The notes under the pieces are model-generated. The model was not told where the DNA came from. It saw only the letters and a program-made list of their open reading frames with translations, and made no database searches. Positions 1 to 5,472 of a stretch of 5,728 bases of DNA are shown in pieces. The DNA is taken from positions 1 to 5,728 of the forward strand of contig JAUVMD010000103.1 of assembly GCA_030600405.1 (NCBI GenBank), written 5' to 3'. The position numbers were made by a program, and so were the translations under genes. This stretch comes from Nitrospirota bacterium (GTDB taxonomy: Bacteria > Nitrospinota > Nitrospinia > Nitrospinales > Nitrospinaceae). The first letter of the stretch is position 1, and the number at the start of each line of letters is the position of its first letter.

Positions 1-1
1 C

Positions 2-1171
2 CACCTGCACAAACGCATGCTGTATGCGGGGGAAAAGGTGAAGCAGTTGTCTCCCGGACATCAGGAAACCAGCGGCGCTCTGCGCGCCCTGTACCGGAGC
101 CAGTGCAATTGCGCCTACTGGCACGGTCTGTTTGGCGGGTTGTATCTGAATTACCTCAGGCATGCGTTGTATGTTCAGCTCATAGCGGCGGAAAACAGTG
201 CCGATGATTTACTGTTGGGCACGGATCGGGGATTGAATGTGGAAAAGGTCGACTTCAATCAAGATGGATTTGAGGAAGTGGTTATCAGCAATCCGGAGAT
301 GAATGTATTCATTGCACCGGCTCGGGGCGGGGCTTTGATGGAACTGGATTACCGTCCCGCCTGTTTCAATTTGAGCAACGTTCTGCGCCGCCGGCCGGAG
401 GTGTACCATCAGGATATTCTGGAAGCCCGGATTAAGGATAAATCCGTAGGGGATCAGCCTCAATCCATTCACCATCGGGTACGGCTCAAGGAGAAGAAGC
501 TACAGGAAAAATTAATCTATGACCGGTGGGACCGGTATTCCTTCATGGATCATTGTTTAGCTTCAAGCACCTCATTGGAGCCATTCAAGAACAACCGTCA
601 TAAAGAGCTGTTGTCCTTTGCGGGCCAGCTTTATCAGTGGGAGAGCGGGAACGATCCTGTCGATCCGAAAGCCCCTTTTGTGTTGCGGTTGAAACGGGAA
701 AGCCCCGAAAACACGCCAGAGAATGTCAAGCTTGACGTTGAAAAGACCTATACGTTTGATCCCCAAAAAGCCGTTCTGGAGGTGAGGTATTCTCTGCATA
801 ATAAGGGAGATAAACCCTTAGACTTCATTTGGGTTGTAGAACATAACTTTACTTTGCTGGCGGGGGATGCGGCGGACCGAGCCTATGTTTTACCCGAAGG
901 CAGGCTGGAAGATTCAAGAATGGCGAGTGCAGGTGTGTTGCCCGATATTCAAACCCTGGGCATGCGTGACGAGTTTTTCGGGTTTGAATTGCAACTGAAA
1001 TACAGTCCCGCCGTCGAGCTGTGGCGGTTTCCGGTGGAAACGGTTTCTCAGTCCGAGGAAGGATTCGAGAGCATTTACCAGGGTTCCTGTATTGCGGGTT
1101 GTTGGAGGGTGCGGTTAGAGCCGGGACAAAGCCAGCAACTTCAGGCCGGTCTGAGAATAAAAAAACTGTGA
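2..1171 (+). CDS. GH57 alpha-amylase/4-alpha-glucanotransferase-type enzyme, C-terminal part
   Basis: The reading frame is open from the first bases, so the gene begins outside the window; the ATG at 17 is internal. About 389 residues are visible, against roughly 650-700 for full-length members of this group. The segment CNCAYWHGLFGGLYLNYLR, about 35-55 residues into the visible part, matches the conserved end of the DUF1925 region in GH57 4-alpha-glucanotransferases and amylases. The remainder reads as the beta-rich DUF1926 domain, with blocks such as DFNQDGFEEV, FIAPARGGALMELDY and a later SFMDHCL. The GH57 catalytic barrel, with its Glu nucleophile and Asp acid/base, lies upstream and cannot be checked. 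The family hydrolyses or transfers alpha-1,4-glucans, usually in the cytoplasm for glycogen or maltodextrin turnover; which activity applies here is open. Only 37 bases separate its stop from the convergent repressor gene, and no clear terminator was seen between them. Confidence 0.88.
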   Translation, partial: HLHKRMLYAGEKVKQLSPGHQETSGALRALYRSQCNCAYWHGLFGGLYLNYLRHALYVQLIAAENSADDLLLGTDRGLNVEKVDFNQDGFEEVVISNPEMNVFIAPARGGALMELDYRPACFNLSNVLRRRPEVYHQDILEARIKDKSVGDQPQSIHHRVRLKEKKLQEKLIYDRWDRYSFMDHCLASSTSLEPFKNNRHKELLSFAGQLYQWESGNDPVDPKAPFVLRLKRESPENTPENVKLDVEKTYTFDPQKAVLEVRYSLHNKGDKPLDFIWVVEHNFTLLAGDAADRAYVLPEGRLEDSRMASAGVLPDIQTLGMRDEFFGFELQLKYSPAVELWRFPVETVSQSEEGFESIYQGSCIAGCWRVRLEPGQSQQLQAGLRIKKL

Positions 1172-1208
1172 TGGGCGAAGAGAGGAGTCAATAGCACAAC
1201 GGGCAAGT

Positions 1209-1631
1209 TTAATTCTCTCCCGGGTCGGCACCGTTGAGAAAACCGATCAAGTGCGCTCTTTTTTCCTGATTACCGCGGCGGTAAATGCGCACTACTTTCT
1301 CAATCGCTTCCCTCAATTTCCGGTCCTCCCCGTAATCCTGCATGGTTTCCTGAACCATCGTTCCATCATCCAGGTCGGAAGCTCCGGAACGGTCGCGGAA
1401 CATTGGGCCTTTGCCCAGTAATAACCAGATGATATTCAAATCGGAGTATTGGTATAGCTTGGCGATGGTATCGGCAGAGGGTAAGGATTTGTTATTTTCG
1501 ATGTCAGATAAAGAGCCTTGAGAGATTTTAATCAGCTTAGCCAATTCAAACGATTTGAGCGGCAGGGTTTTTCGCCATTGCCGGAGGCGGGTCCCCAGGT
1601 TTTTCGCCGCCCCTCCTTTTTTGTCTTGCAT
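1209..1631 (-). CDS. XRE/CI-type helix-turn-helix transcriptional repressor
   Basis: This 140-residue protein has an XRE-family DNA-binding domain at about residues 10-72. The helix-turn-helix lies near 28-47 (FELAKLIKISQGSLSDIENN), with recognition helix QGSLSDIE at about 38-45. The following LNIIWLLLGKGPMF resembles the 'WLLTGEGPM' signature that ends this domain in phage CI-type repressors. The tail (about 95-140) is charged and probably helical, perhaps for dimerisation. No LexA/CI-type peptidase domain is present, so SOS-driven self-cleavage is unlikely. The ATG at 1631-1629 is supported by GGTGGA (plus positions 1639-1644) seven bases upstream. A promoter with a perfect palindrome over its -35 box lies directly upstream, which implies autorepression. 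It converges with the GH57 gene and diverges from an orphan promoter at 1779-1807. Its target genes are unknown; the DNA-binding role is secure. Confidence 0.92.
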   Translation of the reverse strand: MQDKKGGAAKNLGTRLRQWRKTLPLKSFELAKLIKISQGSLSDIENNKSLPSADTIAKLYQYSDLNIIWLLLGKGPMFRDRSGASDLDDGTMVQETMQDYGEDRKLREAIEKVVRIYRRGNQEKRAHLIGFLNGADPGEN

Positions 1632-1652
1632 CGCTCAATCCACCAATAAAAG

Positions 1653-1680
1653 ATTCAAAAGTCGCAATTTACCCTGTTAA
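1653..1680 (-). promoter_or_regulatory. Predicted sigma70 promoter of the XRE repressor gene
   Basis: Read on the minus strand, TTAACA (plus 1675-1680) matches five of six -35 consensus bases. TTGAAT (plus 1653-1658) matches four of six -10 bases, and the spacer is 16 bases. Transcription would start near 1646, giving a short leader of about 15 bases that still contains the ribosome binding site at 1639-1644. The -35 box sits in the centre of the palindrome at 1666-1689. This is a prediction from hexamers and position only. Confidence 0.5.
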
Positions 1681-1689
1681 GGGTAAATT
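1666..1689. promoter_or_regulatory. Perfect palindrome, likely operator of the XRE repressor
   Basis: AATTTACCCT (1666-1675) and AGGGTAAATT (1680-1689) are exact reverse complements around a four-base centre, GTTA. Symmetric operators of this size are typical for dimeric XRE/CI-type repressors, and the site covers the predicted -35 box of the adjacent repressor gene. A third copy of the half-site core TTACCCT lies at 1724-1730. The palindrome is read directly from the sequence; binding by this repressor is inferred. Confidence 0.72.
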
Positions 1690-1778
1690 CTCGGTACTCA
1701 TTAATCAAAGCATTTTGAGCCGGTTACCCTCCCAGGCTTGACTCCAGAAATGCCAGGTCAACCAAATGATGTCGACTC

Positions 1779-1807
1779 TTGACCTTTAAAAGAGCCCACA
1801 CTTTAAT
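1779..1807 (+). promoter_or_regulatory. Near-consensus sigma70 promoter facing a gene-free region
   Basis: TTGACC (1779-1784) and TTTAAT (1802-1807) each match five of six consensus bases, with the ideal 17-base spacer. It points away from the XRE gene into a region without a convincing protein gene, so its product may be a non-coding RNA or a leader. An inverted GGTCAA (1756-1761) and another TTGAC (1738-1742) lie just upstream, as does a repressor half-site (1724-1730). In AT-rich DNA such hexamers also arise by chance. Confidence 0.45.
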
Positions 1808-2273
1808 TTTTTTAGATTCCCCTGTCAACCCAAAAATCCTCCAAACCTCTGAAAGAAAAAGGGCTTGAGCCCACAGGAAGTTCGCCGTCCCCTAATAAAC
1901 GTAATTCTAATATTGGTTCTCCGAAACCATGAGGTGAAAAAATCACCTCTTCGGATACTTGCTTTGGGGTATATCTCCCGCTATTTTGTATGCACTTTAC
2001 TCCTGAAATTTAAATCTTTCCTGACCGACAAAAGGTTTAACTATGCAATTCTTACTAACAAATGGCTGGTTATACGATTCCATCCTGGGAGAGAGGATTC
2101 AAAGGTTTTAATGAGGCTGGATAAAAATTTATTACCCTAGCTACGAATGAATATTGTTATTTTTTTGGGTTGATCGAATTTGGGTTAATGGGGATATGGC
2201 TTTCCGAGGGGATAAAAAAATCTTTTTTTGGGATATGGTTCTAAGTGTGCAACTTCTATGTTTTCAGTTTGGG
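1808..2273. other. AT-rich region without a convincing gene
   Basis: About 470 bases between the orphan promoter and the end of nagZ hold no recognisable protein gene. The longest open frame (1865-2140, plus, 91 codons from a TTG) lacks a ribosome binding site near its start, matches no family I know, and looks like chance translation of AT-rich DNA. The stretch contains a two-part hairpin (1920-1955), a weak 5+5 bp hairpin (2082-2098), a repressor half-site TTACCCT (2132-2138) and a T/G-rich repeat tract (2164-2278). It could encode a small RNA from the promoter at 1779-1807, or be the remnant of a decayed gene. Confidence 0.6.
1920..1955 (+). other. Two-part hairpin within the gene-free region
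   Basis: GAGGTGA (1931-1937) pairs perfectly with TCACCTC (1943-1949) around an A5 loop. An outer TCCGAA (1920-1925) pairs with TTCGGA (1950-1955), leaving only ACCAT (1926-1930) bulged on the left side. The whole can fold into a 13-bp stem with a one-sided bulge. No T run follows it, so it is not a standard terminator. It lies about 110 bases downstream of the predicted orphan promoter and could be a structural element of that transcript. Confidence 0.45.
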
Positions 2274-2278
2274 TCAAT
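2164..2278 (+). repeat. Imperfect TTTGGGT-type repeats downstream of nagZ
   Basis: Four related words occur in 115 bases: TTTGGGTTGAT (2164-2174), TTTGGGTTAAT (2179-2189), TTTGGGATAT (2227-2236) and TTTGGGTCAAT (2268-2278, running into the nagZ stop). GGGATATGG also occurs twice (2191-2199 and 2230-2238), and an A7-TC-T7 stretch lies at 2214-2229. The spacing is irregular. These may be the remains of a local duplication, or low-complexity T/G-rich DNA. Confidence 0.3.
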
Positions 2279-3368
2279 CCGGCAGATGAGATTGCAGTTC
2301 GCTGGCGAGGGGAGTATGGATTTTCTGCCAATGTGCTGGATTGGGCGGGTTGATGGGAGGCGGGGTGAGATTCCTTTTTAAATGGAGAATCCGCTCCACC
2401 GATTGTTGAATGGGGGCAGTGGGAATGGTTCCTTTGTCCACATCCCGAATCAACTGGTCGTGCAAAGCCCTGATTTTTTCCACGTTATTGCAAATTAAAA
2501 ACATATCCAACCCGGCTTCGATGCCCATGCGGGGAAACGCGTCGAAGGGAAAATAATTTTCTACGGCTTTCATTTCCAAGTCGTCGGACAGGATCACTCC
2601 CTGGAATCCCAACTCTTGCCTCAAAATATCCTGTAGGATTTTTTTGGAAAAAGTCGCGGGATTTTTTTTATCCCAGGCAGTATAGATCACATGCGCGGTC
2701 ATGATCACCTCCAGGCCTTGGGAGATGGTTTCCCGGAAAGGGAACAGTTCCACCGCTTCCAGAGTTGCGGCATCTCTTTTAACCGTGGGCAGATCCAGAT
2801 GCGAATCCAGGTGGGTATCGCCATGACCCGGAAAATGTTTTCCCACGGGGATCATGCCCTTATCTTTAAATCCCTTAATAAACGAGTTCGCCAGCCGGGC
2901 TACGGTTTCCGGGTCAGAGGCAATGGCGCGGTCGCCGATGATGGGGTTTTCCGGATTGGTATGAACATCCAGCACGGGAGCGTAATCCATATTGATTCCC
3001 ACATCCACCAGTTCGGCCGCCAGCGATTGGCCGAACCGGTAGGCCAGGGATTCCGATTGCGCATGGCCCAGGCAACACAGCGGCGGGTATTTGGTGAAGG
3101 GTTCTGTCAATCTGGCCACTCGGCCACCTTCCTGGTCGACCGAAATAAACAAGGGCAATCCGGTGGAGGTGGAGGCCGCCACTTTCTGGAGATCCCGAAT
3201 AAGGGTATGCAACTGCTCCGGGTTCTCATAATTGCGGCTGAACAAGATCAACCCGCCGACATGTTGGTTGCGGATCAAGTCCTCGGTTTCCGGGGTCAGG
3301 GTGGTGCCTTCGAATCCGGCCATGATCATCTGGCCGGTCATTTCGGGAATAGATGCCGGTTGGTTCAA
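2274..3368 (-). CDS. nagZ: Beta-N-acetylglucosaminidase NagZ (GH3)
   Basis: NagZ removes N-acetylglucosamine from GlcNAc-anhydroMurNAc (peptide) fragments during peptidoglycan recycling. The 364-residue protein has no signal peptide, consistent with a cytoplasmic enzyme. The GH3 landmarks are in order: SVDQEGGRVARL (about 76-87), KHFPGHGDTHLDSHLDLP (177-194) and SDDLEMKA (261-268). By homology D262 is the nucleophile, and D188-H190 form the Asp-His dyad that serves as acid/base in NagZ enzymes. A Pro-rich segment (about 335-345) precedes a short C-terminal tail; the family is usually about 340 residues. The start is a TTG at 3368-3366, with TGGAG ending nine bases upstream. No in-frame ATG lies between it and the upstream stop, and the first internal ATG (residue 10) has no ribosome binding site and would trim the conserved N-terminus. 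The gene is divergent from the ketosynthase, with no other recycling genes in view. Confidence 0.95.
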   Translation of the reverse strand: MNQPASIPEMTGQMIMAGFEGTTLTPETEDLIRNQHVGGLILFSRNYENPEQLHTLIRDLQKVAASTSTGLPLFISVDQEGGRVARLTEPFTKYPPLCCLGHAQSESLAYRFGQSLAAELVDVGINMDYAPVLDVHTNPENPIIGDRAIASDPETVARLANSFIKGFKDKGMIPVGKHFPGHGDTHLDSHLDLPTVKRDAATLEAVELFPFRETISQGLEVIMTAHVIYTAWDKKNPATFSKKILQDILRQELGFQGVILSDDLEMKAVENYFPFDAFPRMGIEAGLDMFLICNNVEKIRALHDQLIRDVDKGTIPTAPIQQSVERILHLKRNLTPPPINPPNPAHWQKIHTPLASELQSHLPD

Positions 3369-3431
3369 AGGAAGAAACTCCAGGAAGGGGTGTGGAACCC
3401 ATATTCAACCGGGATAGGGTAGCATCAATCC

Positions 3432-3461
3432 GGTATATTTCAAATTGTTAGCCGGTCTCAA
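3432..3461 (-). promoter_or_regulatory. Predicted promoter of nagZ
   Basis: On the minus strand, TTGAGA (plus 3456-3461, five of six -35 bases) and TATACC (plus 3432-3437, four of six -10 bases) are 18 bases apart. Transcription would begin near 3425, about 57 bases before the TTG start. It lies in the 207-base divergent region shared with the ketosynthase gene. Confidence 0.4.
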
Positions 3462-3501
3462 TGCCATAGTTCCTTTGGCGGTTCTCTGAGTCCAGTGGAT
3501 T

Positions 3502-3531
3502 TTGGTGTGTCCGGCGCAAAAGCGGTATGAT
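3502..3531 (+). promoter_or_regulatory. Possible promoter of the ketosynthase gene
   Basis: TATGAT (3526-3531) matches five of six -10 bases. TTGGTG (3502-3507) is a weak -35 (three of six) at an 18-base spacing. A second -10-like word, TATAAA (3538-3543), lies just downstream without a good -35, so the exact start is uncertain. Confidence 0.3.
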
Positions 3532-3565
3532 AAAATCTATAAAATAGTAATAGAAAAGGATTTTC

Positions 3566-3569
3566 AGGA
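3566..3569 (+). promoter_or_regulatory. Ribosome binding site choosing between two adjacent ATG codons
   Basis: AGGA lies six bases before the ATG at 3576 and nine bases before the ATG at 3579. Both are workable spacings. Ketosynthases of this family commonly begin M-x-R-R-V-V-x-T-G, which fits the second ATG slightly better. The two choices differ by one residue. Confidence 0.45.
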
Positions 3570-3575
3570 TAAACC

Positions 3576-4832
3576 ATGATGTCAAGGCGAGTCGTTTTTA
3601 CCGGGTTGGGGGTGATGAGTCCCAACGGAACCGGCAAGCAGCAATTCTGGGAAAACACCTGTAATGGAGTCAGCGGCATCAAACGCATCAGCAGTTTTAA
3701 TCCTTCGGGACTGGACTGCCAGATCGCGGGACAAGTGCAGGACTTTGATCCGGGTGAATATTATTCCGACGCCGATCTGAAAAAGCTCCCGCGGACGGTG
3801 CCTCTGGGCGTGGCAGCCGCTAAGGAGGCTTTAAACGATGCCGGAATCGATCTCGATGAGTTCGACGAGGAAGATTTTGAAAGTCTGGGTGTACTGGTGG
3901 GGACCGGCGGCTCGGGCTTCGACTTTTCGGAAAAGCAGTTTGGTCATTATTTCTCTAAGGAAATGCACAAGATCAGCCCCTATGCCATTTCCAATGCGCT
4001 GGTGGGTATGCTGTCCAGTGAGATATCCATGTTCTTCGGGCTCCAGGGCCGCAGTCATGTGATCTCCAACGGCTGTACCAGTTCGACCGACGCGATGGGA
4101 TATGCTTTCAACGCCATTCGTTCCGGTCAGGAGGATTGGATGTTGACCGGCGGAGTGGAGTCCTGCGTGACGCCGGCCATGATGATGGGGTTTCAACGTA
4201 TGCGGGCCAATCCGGTGAATTTCAACTCAGAGCCCGCACGCGGCTCGCGCCCTTTCAATCGCGACCGGGAAGGGTTTGTGCTGGCCGAGGGCAGTTGGAT
4301 GCTGGTGATGGAGGAACTGGAGCACGCTAAAAAGCGTAACGCTCAGATCTATGCGGAGGTCATGGGTTATGGCACCACCTGCGATGCCTATCACCGGGTA
4401 GCCATCATGCCGGACGGACGGCAATCCACCCGCGCACTTCTATTGGCCATGAAGGACGCACGCATTAACGAGGACGAAGTGGAGTACATCAATTTCCACG
4501 GAACGTCCACCGTGATCAACGACCGGATCGAGACGTTGGCGGTTAAAGGTGCATTGAATGGACATGCCATGAAGTTGCCGGTCAGCTCCACCAAATCCAT
4601 GGTGGGGCATCCCCAAGGCGCTTCGGGAGCATTGGGGACGGTTGTTACGGCGCTTTCTTTGCAGGATGGGATATTGTCGCCGACCATTAATATGGAGAAT
4701 CCGGATCCGGATTGCGACATGGATTACATTGCCAACGAAAGTCGGCAACAGGCGGTTCAGGTAGCGATCAGCAACTGCATTTCATTCGGGTCCAAGAACT
4801 CGGCCCTGGTCCTCAAAAAATTTGCCCTCTAG
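3576..4832 (+). CDS. Beta-ketoacyl-ACP synthase, FabF/KS-alpha-like
   Basis: This is a full-length condensing enzyme (418 residues; FabF is about 410) with a thiolase fold, cytoplasmic by family. Such enzymes join an acyl group held on the active-site Cys to malonyl-ACP. All expected active-site residues are visible: C167 in NGCTSSTD, H308 in FHGTSTVINDRIET, and K340 and H345 in STKSMVGHPQGASG. RPFNRDREGFVLAEG (225-239) is the usual conserved core. Two features depart from housekeeping FabF. The Cys and first His motifs resemble type II polyketide KS-alpha subunits (GCTSG-D; HGS-T-ND-ET). The C-terminal gating loop, GFGGTN in E. coli FabF, reads SFGSKN (403-408): the Phe is kept and the second Gly of the GG pair is replaced. 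No carrier protein, reductase or acyltransferase gene lies beside it. It may be a specialised or secondary synthase rather than the main FabF, although substrate cannot be read from sequence. Confidence 0.93.
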   Translation: MMSRRVVFTGLGVMSPNGTGKQQFWENTCNGVSGIKRISSFNPSGLDCQIAGQVQDFDPGEYYSDADLKKLPRTVPLGVAAAKEALNDAGIDLDEFDEEDFESLGVLVGTGGSGFDFSEKQFGHYFSKEMHKISPYAISNALVGMLSSEISMFFGLQGRSHVISNGCTSSTDAMGYAFNAIRSGQEDWMLTGGVESCVTPAMMMGFQRMRANPVNFNSEPARGSRPFNRDREGFVLAEGSWMLVMEELEHAKKRNAQIYAEVMGYGTTCDAYHRVAIMPDGRQSTRALLLAMKDARINEDEVEYINFHGTSTVINDRIETLAVKGALNGHAMKLPVSSTKSMVGHPQGASGALGTVVTALSLQDGILSPTINMENPDPDCDMDYIANESRQQAVQVAISNCISFGSKNSALVLKKFAL

Positions 4833-4840
4833 CGAGGGAG

Positions 4841-4855
4841 GCGGCGAACCGCCGC
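4841..4855. repeat. GC-rich hairpin between convergent genes
   Basis: GCGGCG (4841-4846) and CGCCGC (4850-4855) pair perfectly around AAC, nine bases after the ketosynthase stop. A slightly shifted pairing (GGCGG/CCGCC around CGAA) is also possible. No T run follows on either strand, so an intrinsic terminator is not supported. It may slow polymerase or protect the mRNA 3' end in the gap between the convergent ketosynthase and the 85-residue gene. Confidence 0.35.
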
Positions 4856-4936
4856 TGGTAAATTAAATCCTTGAATTGTGCCAGGTGATCATCGAGAGCC
4901 GTCAAAGGTTAACCCGTTCCCCTTCCGGGCAGGAGG

Positions 4937-5194
4937 TTAACGATAAGGCATGCTGTCGCCGGACAGCTGCGAATTGATATCCCGCTCGGTCTGGTTTTCC
5001 TGCGTGACAAATTCTTCCAGCTCTTTTTCGTTGTTGAACTCAAATAGTTTCGGTTCTTTTTGACCGCAGATTTCCTCGTCCTGCTCGACGGTGATTTTCG
5101 AGTCTTTGATCGACTGGATGGTGAATTTTTTGCGGGTATTTAAGCGGCCGAAAATTTTGCGATAGGTGATTTCAATATTGTGCGAATGGTCCAT
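4937..5194 (-). CDS. Small acidic protein of unknown function
   Basis: I do not recognise this 85-residue protein. The gene itself looks real: the ATG at 5194-5192 follows a strong AAGGAG (plus 5202-5207) at a seven-base spacing, and a good candidate promoter lies upstream at 5246-5274. Residues 1-37 alternate polar and hydrophobic positions (IEITYRKIFG, KFTIQSIKDSKITVEQ), suggesting several beta strands. Residues 38-85 are Glu/Gln/Asn-rich, with a probable helix at about 55-72 (NEKELEEFVTQENQTE). There is one Cys (C43), no signal peptide and no membrane segment, so a cytoplasmic location is likely. It converges with the ketosynthase gene and diverges from the gene at the right edge. No function is proposed. 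Confidence 0.72.
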   Translation of the reverse strand: MDHSHNIEITYRKIFGRLNTRKKFTIQSIKDSKITVEQDEEICGQKEPKLFEFNNEKELEEFVTQENQTERDINSQLSGDSMPYR

Positions 5195-5245
5195 AATAAA
5201 ACTCCTTGCAAGTACGATGGAATTTTCAGGTAATTAATATCCTTA

Positions 5246-5274
5246 AATCTACCGATCTGCCGGAATAAAATCAA
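5246..5274 (-). promoter_or_regulatory. Predicted promoter of the 85-residue gene
   Basis: On the minus strand, TTGATT (plus 5269-5274, four of six -35 bases) and TAGATT (plus 5246-5251, four of six -10 bases) are separated by the ideal 17 bases. Transcription would start about 45 bases before the ATG. The spacer contains one arm of the inverted repeat described for 5255-5362. Confidence 0.42.
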
Positions 5275-5362
5275 GCCCCTTTCACCACTGGGCAGAGAAA
5301 TATTAAATGAAGCGAATAAAGGGTTTGCGCCTCTAACGGTTTGTGTTAAGATTTCGGCAGAT
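5255..5362. repeat. Inverted repeat shared by two divergent promoters
   Basis: ATCTGCCGGAA (5255-5265) is repeated in inverted orientation as TTTCGGCAGAT (5352-5362), with ten of eleven bases matching. A second inverted pair, AATCAAGC (5269-5276) and GCTTGATT (5373-5380), lies nearby. The first arm falls between the -35 and -10 boxes of the minus-strand promoter, and the second starts at the last base of the plus-strand -10 box. A common regulator is conceivable; single 8-bp matches would be expected by chance in a region of this size. Confidence 0.35.
5325..5352 (+). promoter_or_regulatory. Possible promoter of the gene at the right edge
   Basis: TTGCGC (5325-5330, three of six -35 bases) and TAAGAT (5347-5352, four of six -10 bases) are 16 bases apart. 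This would give a leader of about 115 bases before the ATG at 5473, long enough for the small hairpins at 5398-5424. The match is modest. Confidence 0.28.
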
Positions 5363-5397
5363 AGAGTTCGACGCTTGATTCCAGGCGCCCTGTTTAA

Positions 5398-5424
5398 CCT
5401 TCCGGACAAGGGAATCCGATTCCC
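5398..5424 (+). other. Two overlapping, mutually exclusive small hairpins in a leader
   Basis: GGGAAT (5410-5415) pairs with ATTCCC (5419-5424) around CCG and is followed by GCTTTT. Upstream CCTT (5398-5401) can pair with AAGG (5408-5411), sharing two bases with the first stem, so the two cannot form together. Both are short, and the T run is only four bases. A role in attenuation is speculative. Confidence 0.22.
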
Positions 5425-5472
5425 GCTTTTCAGCATCCATTTCTTTTAATCTTACCCGAGTCGATCACCCGC

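Noticed and set aside
1172..1208. Terminator between the convergent GH57 and XRE genes
   Set aside because: Only a short GAGAG/CTCTC pairing with a loop of about 30 bases is possible, which is not convincing.
1865..2140. 91-codon plus-strand open frame in the gene-free region, starting with TTG
   Set aside because: No ribosome binding site near the start, no recognisable family, and a residue mix typical of translated AT-rich DNA. It cannot be fully excluded given the promoter at 1779-1807.
2214..2229. A7-TC-T7 stretch as a bidirectional terminator for nagZ
   Set aside because: There is no GC-rich stem, and an A/T-only fold would be too weak for intrinsic termination.
3226..3408. 60-codon minus-strand frame starting with ATG just upstream of nagZ, in another frame
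   Set aside because: It overlaps the nagZ start region and has no conserved content. Its ATG could be mistaken for the nagZ start but is out of frame with it.
2691..3422. 243-codon plus-strand open frame opposite nagZ
   Set aside because: It is antisense to a gene with intact NagZ catalytic motifs, and its His/Gln/Arg-rich translation resembles no known protein.
4391..4748. Minus-strand open frames opposite the ketosynthase
   Set aside because: They mirror codons of a well-supported conserved gene and have no family resemblance or ribosome binding sites that I could see.
4841..4855. GC-rich hairpin as an intrinsic terminator
   Set aside because: The stem is good but no T run follows on either strand, so it is listed only as a hairpin.
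4906..4941. Direct repeat AGGTTAAC (4906-4913 and 4934-4941)
   Set aside because: An 8-bp repeat containing the palindrome GTTAAC, 28 bases apart, one copy overlapping a stop codon. It is easily explained by chance.
5140..5436. 98-codon minus-strand frame overlapping the 85-residue gene
   Set aside because: It spans the promoter region of the 85-residue gene in another frame, and the latter has the strong ribosome binding site.
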